From Lasiosphaeris hirsuta (lineage: Eukaryota > Ascomycota > Sordariomycetes > Sordariales > Lasiosphaeriaceae), in assembly GCA_030549175.1 (NCBI GenBank), contig JAUKUA010000007.1:1178001-1242000 (forward strand): a DNA stretch of 64,000 nucleotides, read 5' to 3'. Shown here piece by piece: positions 1-10,189 of this stretch. The notes under the pieces were generated by a model that saw nothing but the letters and a program-made list of their open reading frames with translations, ran no database searches and was not told the origin of the DNA. The position numbers and the translations under genes were made by a program. The stretch's first letter is position 1. Each line of letters begins with the position of its first letter.

Positions 1-798
1 AGTATAAGAAAGGCTGACTTTGTTAAAGTATTTTTGGAAGGGGCTAGGATCCTAGACTCTGGAAAAAAGAACTTGGTATAATATAACGTCAGAATAAGTA
101 TTGATACTCTCGAGGTAGTCAAGAAAGTTATCAAACGCTTTAGCCAAGTTGGAATTGTAATCCGAAGGTCTCTATTGACATACTAATTGGTAAGGATCAG
201 TATACTAAGACCTAATTTCTAATCAGAGAATGACGATATATTAACTAAGATTAATGTAGCCATTTGCCAAATAGTTAACTTTAGATTAAGTTTCCGAACG
301 CTCAAAGGCCATACCAGCTCTGTATACTCGGTAACATTCTTATCTGATAGCTAGTACCTTACATTAGGCTCGGGGGATAAAACTATAAGGATCTAAGATG
401 TTACCACTAGCTAGTGCCTCTAGACCTAGGAAGGCTATACTAGCTTCGTAAACTCGGCAGCATTCTCACCTGACAGCTAGTACCTTACATTAGACTCGGA
501 GGATAAAACTATAAGGATCTAGGATGTTACCACTAACCAGTGCCTCCAGACTTAAGAAGGCTATACTAGCTTCGTAAACTCGGTAGCATTCTTACCTAAC
601 AGCTAACACCTTATATCAAGCTCGGAGGATAAAACTATAAGGATCTAAGATGTTACCACTAGCTAGTACCTCCAGACCTAGGAAGGCTATACCAGCTTTG
701 AATTGTTGGTAGCATTCTCACCTGACGGCCAGCACCTTGCATTAGGCTCAATGGATAAAACTATAAGGATCTGTGATATATTTTCCCTCGAACGGTGA
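1..798 (+). pseudogene. RIP-like relic of a WD40-repeat (STAND/NLR-type) protein
   Basis: One frame translates from the window edge to a stop at 796-798 and contains four WD40 blades between about 301 and 775. Each blade keeps the pattern GHT..V.SVAFSPD, then GS.DKTIRIWD, but most of the tryptophans in the IWD position are TAA or TAG and several glutamines are TAG or TAA. All of these changes are C-to-T or G-to-A, the direction expected from repeat-induced point mutation. The blade period is exactly 126 bp (42 codons), the usual size of the near-identical WD40 blades in fungal HET-E/HET-D-like STAND proteins. The roughly 100 codons before the blades also read as protein-like with few stops but I cannot name that domain. 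The 5' end lies outside the window. The intact ancestor would have been a signalling or allorecognition receptor; that role is inference. Confidence 0.8.
305..771 (+). repeat. 126-bp tandem repeat, about 3.7 copies
   Basis: Unit starts lie at 305, 431, 557 and 683, an exact 126-bp spacing. The last copy diverges after about 771. Copies differ mostly by C/T and G/A exchanges. The repeat is the DNA image of the WD40 blades of the surrounding pseudogene, not a satellite or CRISPR array. Confidence 0.9.
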
Positions 799-2040
799 GA
801 TTATTTAGGTTAAAGTCAGGTTCCCTTTTTTTCAGTGTGGATGTTTTGTTATGCGGAGTATATATCGTTGCTAGTTAGGTATGGAGGTCCTATAATTCGC
901 TCCCTTATCAAACCGGTGGGCATTCGTCAGCAAGCTAGGCCGCGAAGCATGTAAACGAGCGCTAAATAAAGCAGGAAAGAGAGATATTGAGACATCTGTC
1001 GTATATCTTACAGTTTACCCTCGGCTCACCCTGACTAGTAGGCCTAGTTAAGCCCAAGTAACTCTAAACATATATGCCATGGATTGCCTAAGGGCCCTAG
1101 ACCAGTTGCCCACAACTAGATAGATTGGCTCAACTCTTAGCTTCAGAGAGAGCCAAGGGAGCCACAATCAGCACCAATCCTCACCTCTTTGCAGCAGATC
1201 GCCAAATTCGTGATACTACGCTACAACGGGAGCTACAACGGGAGCTACAACGGGACATGGGCCGTCGTGTCACGAGCCTAATTCAGTTGCGCCTGAACCA
1301 CTGTTCTTTCTTTCTTTCTTTTTTTTAAAATTTTTTTTTTAAGAAACCCTATTGCCTATGTACAAACTCATATCTACCCTCCGCCCATCCCCCCTTGCTA
1401 TGAAACGGGGATGGTTCACATCGCTCAGCATGGCTCCCGAACCCCTCATCTTAGGAAGCAATCTCTTGCCTCATCTCCTTACATTATAGAGCCGGTGGCG
1501 TCTGGCAAAGTTGGGAAGCTCAAATACCCAACATCTCTCCACTAAAGGCAACGCCCAGTATCCTTACAACACCAGGAACCTTTCATCTGTATAGACTCCC
1601 TTACGCGTTCGAAATGGCGATATTTTCGACCACACGTTTCACCGTTCTCACCTTCTAACAAATCCGCATCGCTTCCTCTGCCTCGGTTGTATTCCTAGTC
1701 CCTGAAGACAGCTACATCATAACCTCCGCATGCACTAGGGGCTCGATAACCCAGTCGCTGATAGCGCTAATACTTGCGTCCTGGCTTTGGTTGATAGCAT
1801 ATGCGTAGACGAGCGGGAGCAACGTGTCAATCGGAAAGATGAGGCTGTCGCATGACGTGCGGTGCGCGATGCTCCGAATCTGATTGGTGACGGACTTATA
1901 GGATAACGGAGGCTCGCAGGTGGGAACTGGGACGTTGGCGGGGAGTGGATCCCTCGCTTGGTGCAAGAGGTATACTGAGAGCCACATCTACTATAACAAC
2001 GTTCACCAATGTGACTCAAGATGCTCGTAGTCCGCGAACC
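799..2040. other. Non-coding spacer with low-complexity patches
   Basis: No convincing gene. A 12-bp unit is repeated about three times at 1228-1257, and a T-rich then A/T-rich patch lies at 1306-1345. A 67-residue frame at 1125-1328 is driven by these repeats and is not supported as a gene. A minus-strand open stretch at 1712-1987 has no recognisable domain. Confidence 0.4.
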
Positions 2041-4098
2041 CGACACCCTCCCCGGCTCCCCCATGCCGCTACCGCCGTTCACGTTTCCGTCGGACTTGAG
2101 GTTAAAACTCTGTAACCTCGGTTCCTTCATATCTTCAGCGATGTCATCTGCTACGTCACCAGGAATCAAAAGGCCTGGGCTGACTCGGCACTTCGCTTGC
2201 TGGAGTGGTCTATGGTCGGAGCTCAGAGCACGATCAACCAGCAGGCTCTTCCGGCTCTGATCATCATCCTCAACGGCCCGACCCTGGAGAATCCTGCTTG
2301 GATTTCCGGGGACCCTGAAGCCGCGGCCAAAGACTTCTACTATTAGAGACCTGGCACAGAAGGTTTGTTGACGAGTACCGCGACCCTGGATTGTGTGGCG
2401 AAAAGCACTCAAAGTGATAGGACATGAATTGGCTTGATGGGAACTCGTGCAATGTTACTATTTAGAAGAAGGAGTCAAGCCCATAGGTTTTCCCACCTTA
2501 AAATGGCTCTCTGGGACTCTTCCGATTGCTCAATTACATGTGTTTGCCTATCCAGGGGTTGGCTGAAGTCTTGTATAGTACTGCTAATAACGCAAGATAC
2601 CGTTTTTCTTATTGAGGCCGTTGTTGGCCGTTGCGTTGCAGGGAAGTTCCTGGGAATTGAATTGAGTGCCGTTTGCCCACTGATTTGTGCATGGCGCCTT
2701 TGCTGACCTACTACTACTCTGATTACCCCCCGATTAGAACGCAGCCAGAACATGAGAGAGCTATCTTCCCGGGAGTTACCCTACTGTGCACGTGCACTAC
2801 GTTCCCCTGGAAGGATTTCGTACCCTTGGCACAACGGTGACAGCTGTTGAGCAAACGAAGAAGCTGGGGCTATCGCATTCGCGCCAATGAGAAGCGTGTG
2901 CAAGCAGCAAGAGCTGAGTCTTGAGGGAGGTTCGATACCCGGTAGCTGTCCTTATATCGACTCGGCATTCGCCCATCTCGCCTCGGGCAAGAGCGAGCCG
3001 TTTGACTTTAGCCGGTGCAGACGACAGCTTGAGATTCCTAGCTCGACTGAGGAACACTTCTCTGACATCCTAGGACTCTGTCTTCGGGGAAACCCAGAAA
3101 GAGGTTTCGCGCGGCTGGAAGAGTTATTGCGTCGAATTTATTGGGGCACGCGATCAATGGGGACAAGAGCGGTAAGCTATTTAATGAGGTACTATTATGA
3201 TGATCGGCCACCCATCAAACACGTACTCTGGCCTAGATATCGTAGCTCCACTGCTTCCAGCAGTAGTATTCAGCAAGGACACCCGAGAGCTCTATGGCAG
3301 AGCAGTCTCACAGTTTCTCGATAAACATTTATACTGCGCCTTCGTGAGTCCGGTGAACGGCCAAAGGTATATCAACACCAGATTAGGACATACTCAAGGA
3401 CACCAGGATAAGATAGGCGAGTTGCTCCATACAGGCCTTTTTGTGAGTGACAAATTTGACTCTCGAGCCTTTCTTTCCACTATTGAGACAGCAGTTCAGT
3501 TCATCATGTTTAAGATCGACCATATAGTACCCTCTGGGTGATGAGAGTGGCGGCACCACGTTTCCGAAGTATACTGAACAAACTTGGACGAACTTCGCTT
3601 GCTCGATAGATTCCCCTGTATAACAATCGAGGGCCAGGTACGGAACAACTTTACGGATGGGGCGACCGTTTACTATGGGTACTTCTTCGGGCGGCCCGAG
3701 TATCATCTGCCATATGCATGGCCACGCGATTTACACCGAATATGTCGAGGACTTTGAATGGAGCGCTCCGCATCCTCGCTTACATGGAACTCAACAGAAA
3801 GACCTTCACCAAGGTGAAAGTGCTGGGTGTGGCAGCTAGGATACGCAGAAGCTTTATCTACCATACTCCGCCGCTGGAGGTCGCCAACCATACAGCCTTT
3901 AGTCCCGCTTCCCACCAGCCTGTCTTCGGCTTGCGAAATCCCTGCCGAGTCGCTGTAGCCACGGCTGTCGAAAAAGACAGATATCTCAACTCTGACATGA
4001 CTGTCTCACAGGCGCAAGTCTCTTTACTACCCAAGACAGGGACATCTCTTAGACTGACGGAAAAAGATACCTACTCTATAAAACTTCTCAGGGTGTGA
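2040..4098 (+). pseudogene. Decayed large patatin-like phospholipase protein
   Basis: Blocks of protein-like sequence lie in order on this strand but in different frames. Block 1 (2119-2346) reads FLHIFSDVICYVTRNQKAW, then LPALIIILNGPTLENPAW, and ends in a stop. Block 2 (2887-3324) reads CPYIDSAFAHLASGKSEPF then FDFSRCRR. Block 3 (about 3195-3540) reads KDTRELYGRAVSQFLDKHLY and AFVSPVNGQRYINTRLGHT. Block 4 (3718-4098) contains FGLRNPCRVAVATAVEKD followed by YLNSD. From memory these blocks resemble, in the same order, a large fungal protein with a RING-like segment and a C-terminal patatin-like acyl hydrolase domain. Frameshifts and stops separate every block, so it cannot be expressed as one protein. 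Family assignment rests on recall of sequence patterns and is moderate at best; the decay itself is clear. Confidence 0.5.
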
Positions 4099-5041
4099 CA
4101 GCCCGGCTGGGTAGACAAGGAGACCAAGGAAATGCCAGCACTCCCCGTCCTGCCTTTCTTCTGGCTCCCAGCCAGAATCATCTTCAGCTCTCCGCGAGGT
4201 TCCGTGCTCCGCAACGGAGCCCAGTCAAGTGTGAAGTGCCAACGATGATGCCCTGCGGTTCCAGCAGTCCACGAATAGTGGCGAAGCTGCCAGCCAGGTG
4301 TTTCGCATCTTTCCATGTCTAAAGGAAGACTGCTAGCCATGATTCCAGTCACGCGAAGTAGTCCGTCGGTTATTTCTCCAAACGGGTTTGGCTCGGTGGT
4401 TTTAGGGACTGGAGAAGCTGTCGGTTGGAGCAGCCCATGGCGGCGCCCTTGTTCTCAAAGATTCGCATGTACCGAGTCTCCCGACCGCTTGTTGAACTGC
4501 CCCCACGCGATTGTCAGCCACAAGGCAGATTTGGGGGCCGTTTCAGCGTGACCTATCTACACCCGTTGGAGAATTTGAGCCGGCGGAGCCAATCAGGGCC
4601 GGGTCAACAATTTCAGGACATTCCCGCCAAGAATAATACTTATTAAAGATGAAAGTCTGACGGGGCCTTTTGAAAGGCATATTGATTTTCAACAAGACCT
4701 TTCCGATGCTGGGGAGGCCTAATGGAATACTAAATATGCTCGTTGAAACGCCAGGAATGCTGTCGTTAATGTCCATAATGAGCTTTAATAAATCCCCGCG
4801 CTCGCAAATAAACAAGGGTTGGATTGTGGGTGAGCCTGTCTTGAGGTCCCGAAAGAACATTTGGAGTAGAATGAAAGGTATCTATAGTATTCTTGAAGGC
4901 CTTTCTAATACTTGGAAAGACCTTCGGAAATATTAAATATGCCTTTTTTGATGTGAAAAATGCTGGTTTTACTCCGCGAATGCCTTTCCAGGGCTTCAAT
5001 TACACCCCTTGGGACCTTCAGTAATACCGTTTCCAGGTGGG
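4099..5041. other. AT-rich spacer with a locally repeated word
   Basis: No gene is supported. Between about 4670 and 5010 short words such as CCTTTCC, AATACTTGGAAAG and GGAAATATT recur several times in both orientations. One of them (4922-4950) is similar to a stretch at about 60470-60510. This may be a worn dispersed element. Confidence 0.35.
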
Positions 5042-5055
5042 TCAGAATTCGAACC

Positions 5056-6254
5056 TCCCAGAGCACCAGCAACAACCGACTTGACCTAGAAGTTCCGCTA
5101 TCGTAGGGAGGGGGAATCCTGGCCACTCGAGGTTTTCATCCAGGTAATCTGGATGATCTCCCACGTCCTTCAATGATTCGGCGACCCCTGCCATGGAGTA
5201 AATCATGATTGTTGCCCACTGAAGCTTAAAGGCTGCTAGCATACGGCCAGCGTACCAGTATTCCATGTTGACATAAAAAATGTCTACTGTCTGAAGGTGG
5301 TGACAGATGGACATCTGCTGATTCTCTGCGAATACGGGATTGACCGGATCCAAATCGCCGTACGTTTTACCAAGTATGCTTGATAACGCTTCGCGATTCT
5401 GCGATTTCTTGGAGATCTCGAGCGGCGGGGTATCTGAACCCAAGTCTTTGCGGCGCGGCATCCAGTGGAACTGCAATTTGATCCGCGTAAATGTTTTTGG
5501 GGCGCCCACAGAGGCATGTCGTCTTCAAAGGTGAAGTCGTAGTCGATGTAGAGGGGTTCGAAGGTGAGAAAGCCTTCGCTCCACCACTTGTGAAGCTGCC
5601 GGTTCAGCGACATCTGGTTCTAGGCTCTATCGCTAGCCCCCGGCTTTGACGCAAAGACATCGCGACACTCTAAAGTGAATTTTGTCAACGGATCTAAATC
5701 CTCAGAATCCAGGTCCATCTCGTCATCCCCTGAGTCATCCCCCAAATCATCCCCCGAGTCATGCTGCTCTAGGACGTCGGAAAACATGAATGGTAACGCT
5801 TCTCCAAAGTACTTTTTAAGTCTCGCTTTACATTCCCTTTAGAATTTACGTTGAATGAGGATGTGGCAAATTTCTGCGTTGCCTATACCAAGAATAACAC
5901 ACCGATGGTTGCCAAGCCTAGCTCGTTCTGCTTTTTCATTATTGTCTCTTATAACCTCCTCCTCATCGTACCGGGCCCTGGTCATAACTGGATTAAATAG
6001 AACAGTGTTAGCAATAGGATACATTCTGAGCTGACGGCTCGGTACTTACGCATCTTGACGAAGCAGGGTATGACGAACAGATGTTTGAGGGCATCGTCGA
6101 TCATGTGTCCACGCTTTGTGTAGGTAACGAGCATGGTAAGGTCCTTTGTCACCATAGTGGCGATGATGATCTGCGGAAGCGGCCTGTAAAGCTCCTTTGG
6201 ATGGTCGGTCAAAAAAGAGAATTGAGCTTTCCAGCAATTTTGGACTCTCCGCAT
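5056..6254 (-). pseudogene. Degenerate fungal HNH-endonuclease-domain gene
   Basis: Read on the minus strand, an opening segment (6254-6051) is followed by a likely intron from about 6050 (GTAAGT donor, TGCTAAC branch-like site) to about 6000. Next comes a segment with HRCVILGIGNAEICHIL, which fits the Cys and CHI part of fungal HNH nuclease domains (RCVxTG..xxEVCHIxP). An acidic stretch of repeated DDSGDD follows. The third segment reads MSLNRQLHKWWSEGF and then, after a one-base frame change near 5470-5510, IKLQFHWMPRRKDLGSDTP. The HNH core and the C-terminal KLQFHWMP type block are in the family's order. A TAG just before MSLNRQ, a stop after the CHI segment and the frameshift make it non-functional as written. 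Domain call is from recalled family pattern. Confidence 0.6.
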
Positions 6255-6824
6255 GCAGCCAAATCTCTCCTCAGCTTCATCGATAGGTAGGAGATGCTTC
6301 GTTAGCTCACGCTCCGGAGCCCTTGCGAGGAGACGCTAAAGAGCGTCAAGTTAGTGAGGTATGGTGTCTTTTCTTACGAGAAAATTAGCTAGAAGCCCAT
6401 TCTAATCGGTGGCCATGGTTGGTGTTTCGCCGCGAGCCTGCTAAGGTGAGAACGCAAGAGGTTTCTGGCGAGGGGAAGAGGTTGGAGGCACGCTGGCGAT
6501 TTTTTGGTGCGCGGCGGGTGGATTGGAAAGGTTGCTGTGGGGTACCGACATTGTCTATCCCTCTCGAAAGAGCTGCGCTCTTCCTTCCTTTTACAATTCA
6601 ACTGCCCATTTCTGTTGATAAGGATTTACTCGTCAACAAATCATCTACTGGTGTGTTTGTCTGGCTCATTTACTTTAATAATCATCAAGAACGTCGGGTG
6701 TGGCGTTGAAAAACAATGTATCTTTAACTTTTACTTGCATCTCTAGGTCAGCGACGCCCCCGAATGTGCCTACCTGGGTACCTTATCCTTCAGGACGAGG
6801 ACTACTACCAAAGGGGTAACCGCC
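6255..6824. other. Spacer without a supported gene
   Basis: Open frames of 60-96 codons occur on both strands at 6389-6746 but none shows a domain, splice logic or a signal peptide. I see nothing to annotate. Confidence 0.4.
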
Positions 6825-6970
6825 ATGGGGCTGGCCCTCACGTTTGGTGCCGTGGGGGACCTTGCGCTCGCTGTCTTGATCAAAGATATCATTCTCTCTG
6901 CCTCGACGACTGTCGCGGATCCTCGCGGGAGTTCCAGGACCTCCATCCTCGCCTGAAGAGCGATAATTGA
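6825..6970 (+). pseudogene. Relic of a fungal STAND/NLR-type N-terminal domain
   Basis: An ATG at 6825 opens MGLALTFGAVGDLALAVLIK, and one frame change near 6897 restores LDDCRGSSREFQDLHPRLK. The pattern of a glycine-rich GxVGDI start, a hydrophobic helix and then ARGSSREYQ-L is the usual N-terminus of a common fungal helical domain found in front of STAND and ubiquitin-like proteins. Only about 48 residues remain before a stop. It may be a fragment of the same class of gene as the WD40 relic at the left edge, but it is 6 kb away and no link can be shown. Confidence 0.5.
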
Positions 6971-7156
6971 TGATGCTTTTCGTGTGTCGGGGACACGCCT
7001 TGAATGGAAACGGAAACAATGGAAGGCCTTGCTAGTGGCTGGAAGGCACATGTGTGCAAGTACCTACCTACCTTGGAGGTACGTATATGGCAGGTGCCCT
7101 TCATGTTCGAGCAGAGACATCCATTCTGGGTAGTACCTTCTTTCTTCAGGCTGGCG

Positions 7157-9020
7157 CTAAATCCGCAGCCGTCGAGAACGCGGAAACTCAACCGCACGCC
7201 TGCTGTTGGTATTGTTCCCATCCCAATACCGCTCCAACGCCTCCTTGACCTCGGTCACATTCACATACGCCCCCCTCGCCACCATACTCCTGATCCTCTC
7301 CTCAACAGTTCCATCCGCAAACGGCCCTCCCCTCGCCCTCAAATCCGCCATCTGATACGGCCTTGCCTTCCACTCGGGGTTCATCGGATCCGCAAACCCG
7401 CTGCCCTCGGGATACCCCCACCCAGGCAGCGCCGTCACATTAAACGCGGCCATCATATCATCATCCTTATGAATCAAATTATGACGATGAATACACCCCA
7501 TCCCACGGCGCATAGTGCGCCTACACCAGCACCTTCTCCTCCCCGCCCAACCACACCACATCCTTCAACCCGGCGCGCTCATACAGCGCAACGCCGCGCG
7601 TGCCCGTGCCCCCGCGGAAGATGACCCGGAAGTCGACCAGGTGCACATGGATCGGGTGCGACCAGCCGTCGGTCGTGTTCTCGATCTCCCAGATCTCGAC
7701 GGTGCCGCGCGGCACGTTGGCTAGCACGCGGTTGGCAGCGTCGACGAAGCCCACGCCGTTGATCAGCCACTGGCCGCGCGAGCGCGCGAATTTGAAGCGG
7801 TGCGCGACGGTGCGGTTGGCGCCGTGCGGGAAGGGGACTGCGCGCAGGGCCGTGGGGAGTGGTGAGGGTGAGGGGGTGGGAGGTGGGGCGACCCGGAAGC
7901 GCATCACTTTGTCAGTGTCGATATAGTCGACCTCGACGCCGGCGCCGCCGGCTTTAGGGAAGTTGCGCAGCTCGAGGGTTTGGTTGGCGAAGGGGGCGAA
8001 GTCGAAGACGATCTCGTAGCGCTCTGCCATTGAGATGTACAGCTGGGACACCGGGACCGGTTTCTCCAACAGGCCGGTGTCGCTGGCGATGACGTGGAAG
8101 GGGAGCTTGAGGTTTGTGTTGGTGGTTGCCACCATGTACAGCGAAAATGTCCGCGACACAGCTGCGTTGGGAAGCGGAAGCGGTACTTGCGCGGCTCGAC
8201 GTTCAAAAAGGGCCACGGTTGGCCGTTGACGTGGATCGTGTCGCCCCAGAGGCTGATCTTCTCACAAACAGTGGAGAAGAGGGTACCGTCGGTGTTGTAC
8301 TGTTTGGTAGGAGAGGACCATGGGGATGTCGTAGACTTCGTAACCAGAAGAGAGGCCGAGCGCGTCCTCGGCGGGGTCGTGGATCAGGTAGACACCCGCT
8401 TGGCCCACGTAAGCGTTTTCGGCCGTGATGTGGACGGCATGGTCGTGGTACCAGAGTGTGCGGGCAGGTTGGGAGTTGGGAAAGTAGTAGTCCTTGTACT
8501 CGCCCGGGCTGGTTGTGTCCTCGGCCCAGCCGTCAAAGGGGGTGCGTGAGTAGGACCCGTGCAGGTGGACCGAGTTCTTGGCCGGGCTGTTGTTGACGAA
8601 TCGGACGATGGACTCGGTGCCTCGGGGGATGATCAGTGTTGGGCCCGGGGAAATGCCATCGTAGCCAACGAGAGTAGCTGGCCCAAGATCTAGAAAGATG
8701 GTGTGTTGAAACGTCTTGATTTCGATTTCGAAATACAGTATCTCCCTGGTATTGTTGGAGAATGTCGTGCTGGAGCTTGCTGGTACCGTGATGATTCTTG
8801 GCTGCTTCACCGGCGGGATGTGAAGAGGAACTTGGAATTTCAGGGGGTAATCGGGACTCAAGTTGGGCTTCCTTTTGACAATTAGCGACGGTGTTGAGTC
8901 ATCACCCAGAATAGCCCCCCGGGGGCAGTTGTGGTGATCATGGCGATGGCGAGTGAGTGCCAATGACTGAGGGATCAGGGACAAGGCCACCGTAATGAGT
9001 GACAAAAGTGGGAACAGCAT
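7157..9020 (-). pseudogene. Multicopper oxidase (bilirubin-oxidase/laccase-like), inactivated
   Basis: The start at 9020 opens a signal peptide (MLFPLLSLITVALSLIPQ). Cupredoxin motifs follow in order: NNSPAKNSVHLHGSYSRTPF, RTLWYHDHAVHITAENAY, then SLWGDTIHVNGQPWP, a middle domain, and HPIHVHLVDF. Damage is clear. (1) One extra base near 8307 and one missing base near 8180 leave about 130 bp in another frame, and the two changes compensate. (2) A TAG lies near 7520 where the family has a coding residue just before the HYAPWDGVY block. (3) About five bases are missing after GVY, and the HCH copper motif reads H-R-H, so the type-1 copper cysteine is gone. Sequence then continues as HNLIHKDDDMMAAFNVT to a normal family C-terminus. 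The ancestor was a secreted oxidase of phenols or bilirubin-like substrates. Confidence 0.85.
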
Positions 9021-10189
9021 GATGGCGGTCAAGAGCCTCGAACCGGAAAGTCTATCGAGCAGTAAATAGTATAAAACACGACAAGATATCTCGAGACGTT
9101 CATGCAAGACGATTTACTAACCTCAAGTTGAAATCTTTGGCTCGAGATACTTCACCTCGGCTGATTTCCCCTTTTCTTGCCCCCTTTTCTTGTGCCCCAC
9201 GACAAGCTTCAAAGAGTTTTTAGACCATTGGTCGCAAGTCGTCTCGGTGTAGTATTTTGCACGCTCCCCTTAGTTATGTCGAGTTAGGTTGTGTCTAGGC
9301 CGAACGGTGCCTTGTAGGCGTCGCGTCCTCTTGGCTAGCAATTCTGATATGCAATCACGTAGTTGGCGCCAAGGTAGACGCCGCGCAGCTGAAATTATGT
9401 CTTCGATAGTCGTATGCCGCTGGACCATTTCAAGGAAGGAAATAGTGGCCAGGATGGACTAGAGCCAACCGCCCGTCACGTCACCGGAGACAATCCGGGC
9501 GGGTGGCCCCTATTTCAGACCCGCAGCGGCCCGCAGCGCGGCTCTCTGCATGTGCTACCTTATCTTGGCTCCCTAGTAGCCACATGGTCTTGTGCGTTTC
9601 AACTCACCAAATACGCAGTATTGAGCAAAAGCAGAGCGTCAATGCGGGAGCTATGCTCTTTCGAGGATAACTCGGCGCACGTCTCGTATTTCCAGCATCT
9701 GCAGGGCGCAGCCCGGGACTCGGACCTTTGAAAAGTTGCCAGGCACATGGCGACGTAGTATTCTGCGCCGATCCTGACAGGCATGTGATTCGGCAAGTCC
9801 TGCCGTTCAAGACTCTAAGAGACTTGAGAAGCCAAAGCCAAGCCACGCCCGAGATATTCAGTTAGTCACCAATGTTCAATGTCAACCGTCCAGAGGTGTA
9901 CGTGTTTCCAACAGTGCCTAAAAATAGGGGTATCGACCAATTTTAATTCTCTTCGACTCGGATAACACGGGAAGCATTCGGCATCATGGGGTCTTGGCCA
10001 TTATTGCGGATGTTGACCCCTTTCGCCAGCATAATTCCTCAAGATAGTCCAAGCCTGACTCTCCTGGTCCGCTAAGACTTGCTCTGTTGAAGTTGAGAGC
10101 ATGATGCTAGAACCCTTATGAGAAACGTCACGGTGTACTTCAATCGGCCTGCTGCTCTTGGTATCAGTGTTCTATCAACCCCATTCGAG
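9021..10189. other. Intergenic region between divergent relics
   Basis: Holds the former promoter side of the minus-strand oxidase and of the plus-strand secreted-protein relic. No coding signal, repeat or RNA gene is supported. Confidence 0.4.

Noticed and set aside
305..771. Tandem repeat considered as CRISPR or satellite
   Set aside because: The period is 126 bp with no spacers and the repeat encodes WD40 blades in one frame.
1735..2412. 225-codon minus-strand frame
   Set aside because: Overlaps the plus-strand patatin-like block at 2119-2346, which reads as real protein. The minus frame has no recognisable features.
5040..5060. tRNA-like B-box word (GGTTCGAATTC on the minus strand)
   Set aside because: Flanks do not form a paired T-arm, and no A-box or acceptor stem is found.
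8180..8310. Region between the two frame changes of the oxidase considered as an intron
   Set aside because: The region encodes conserved copper-oxidase sequence in its own frame, so it is coding with compensating indels, not an intron.
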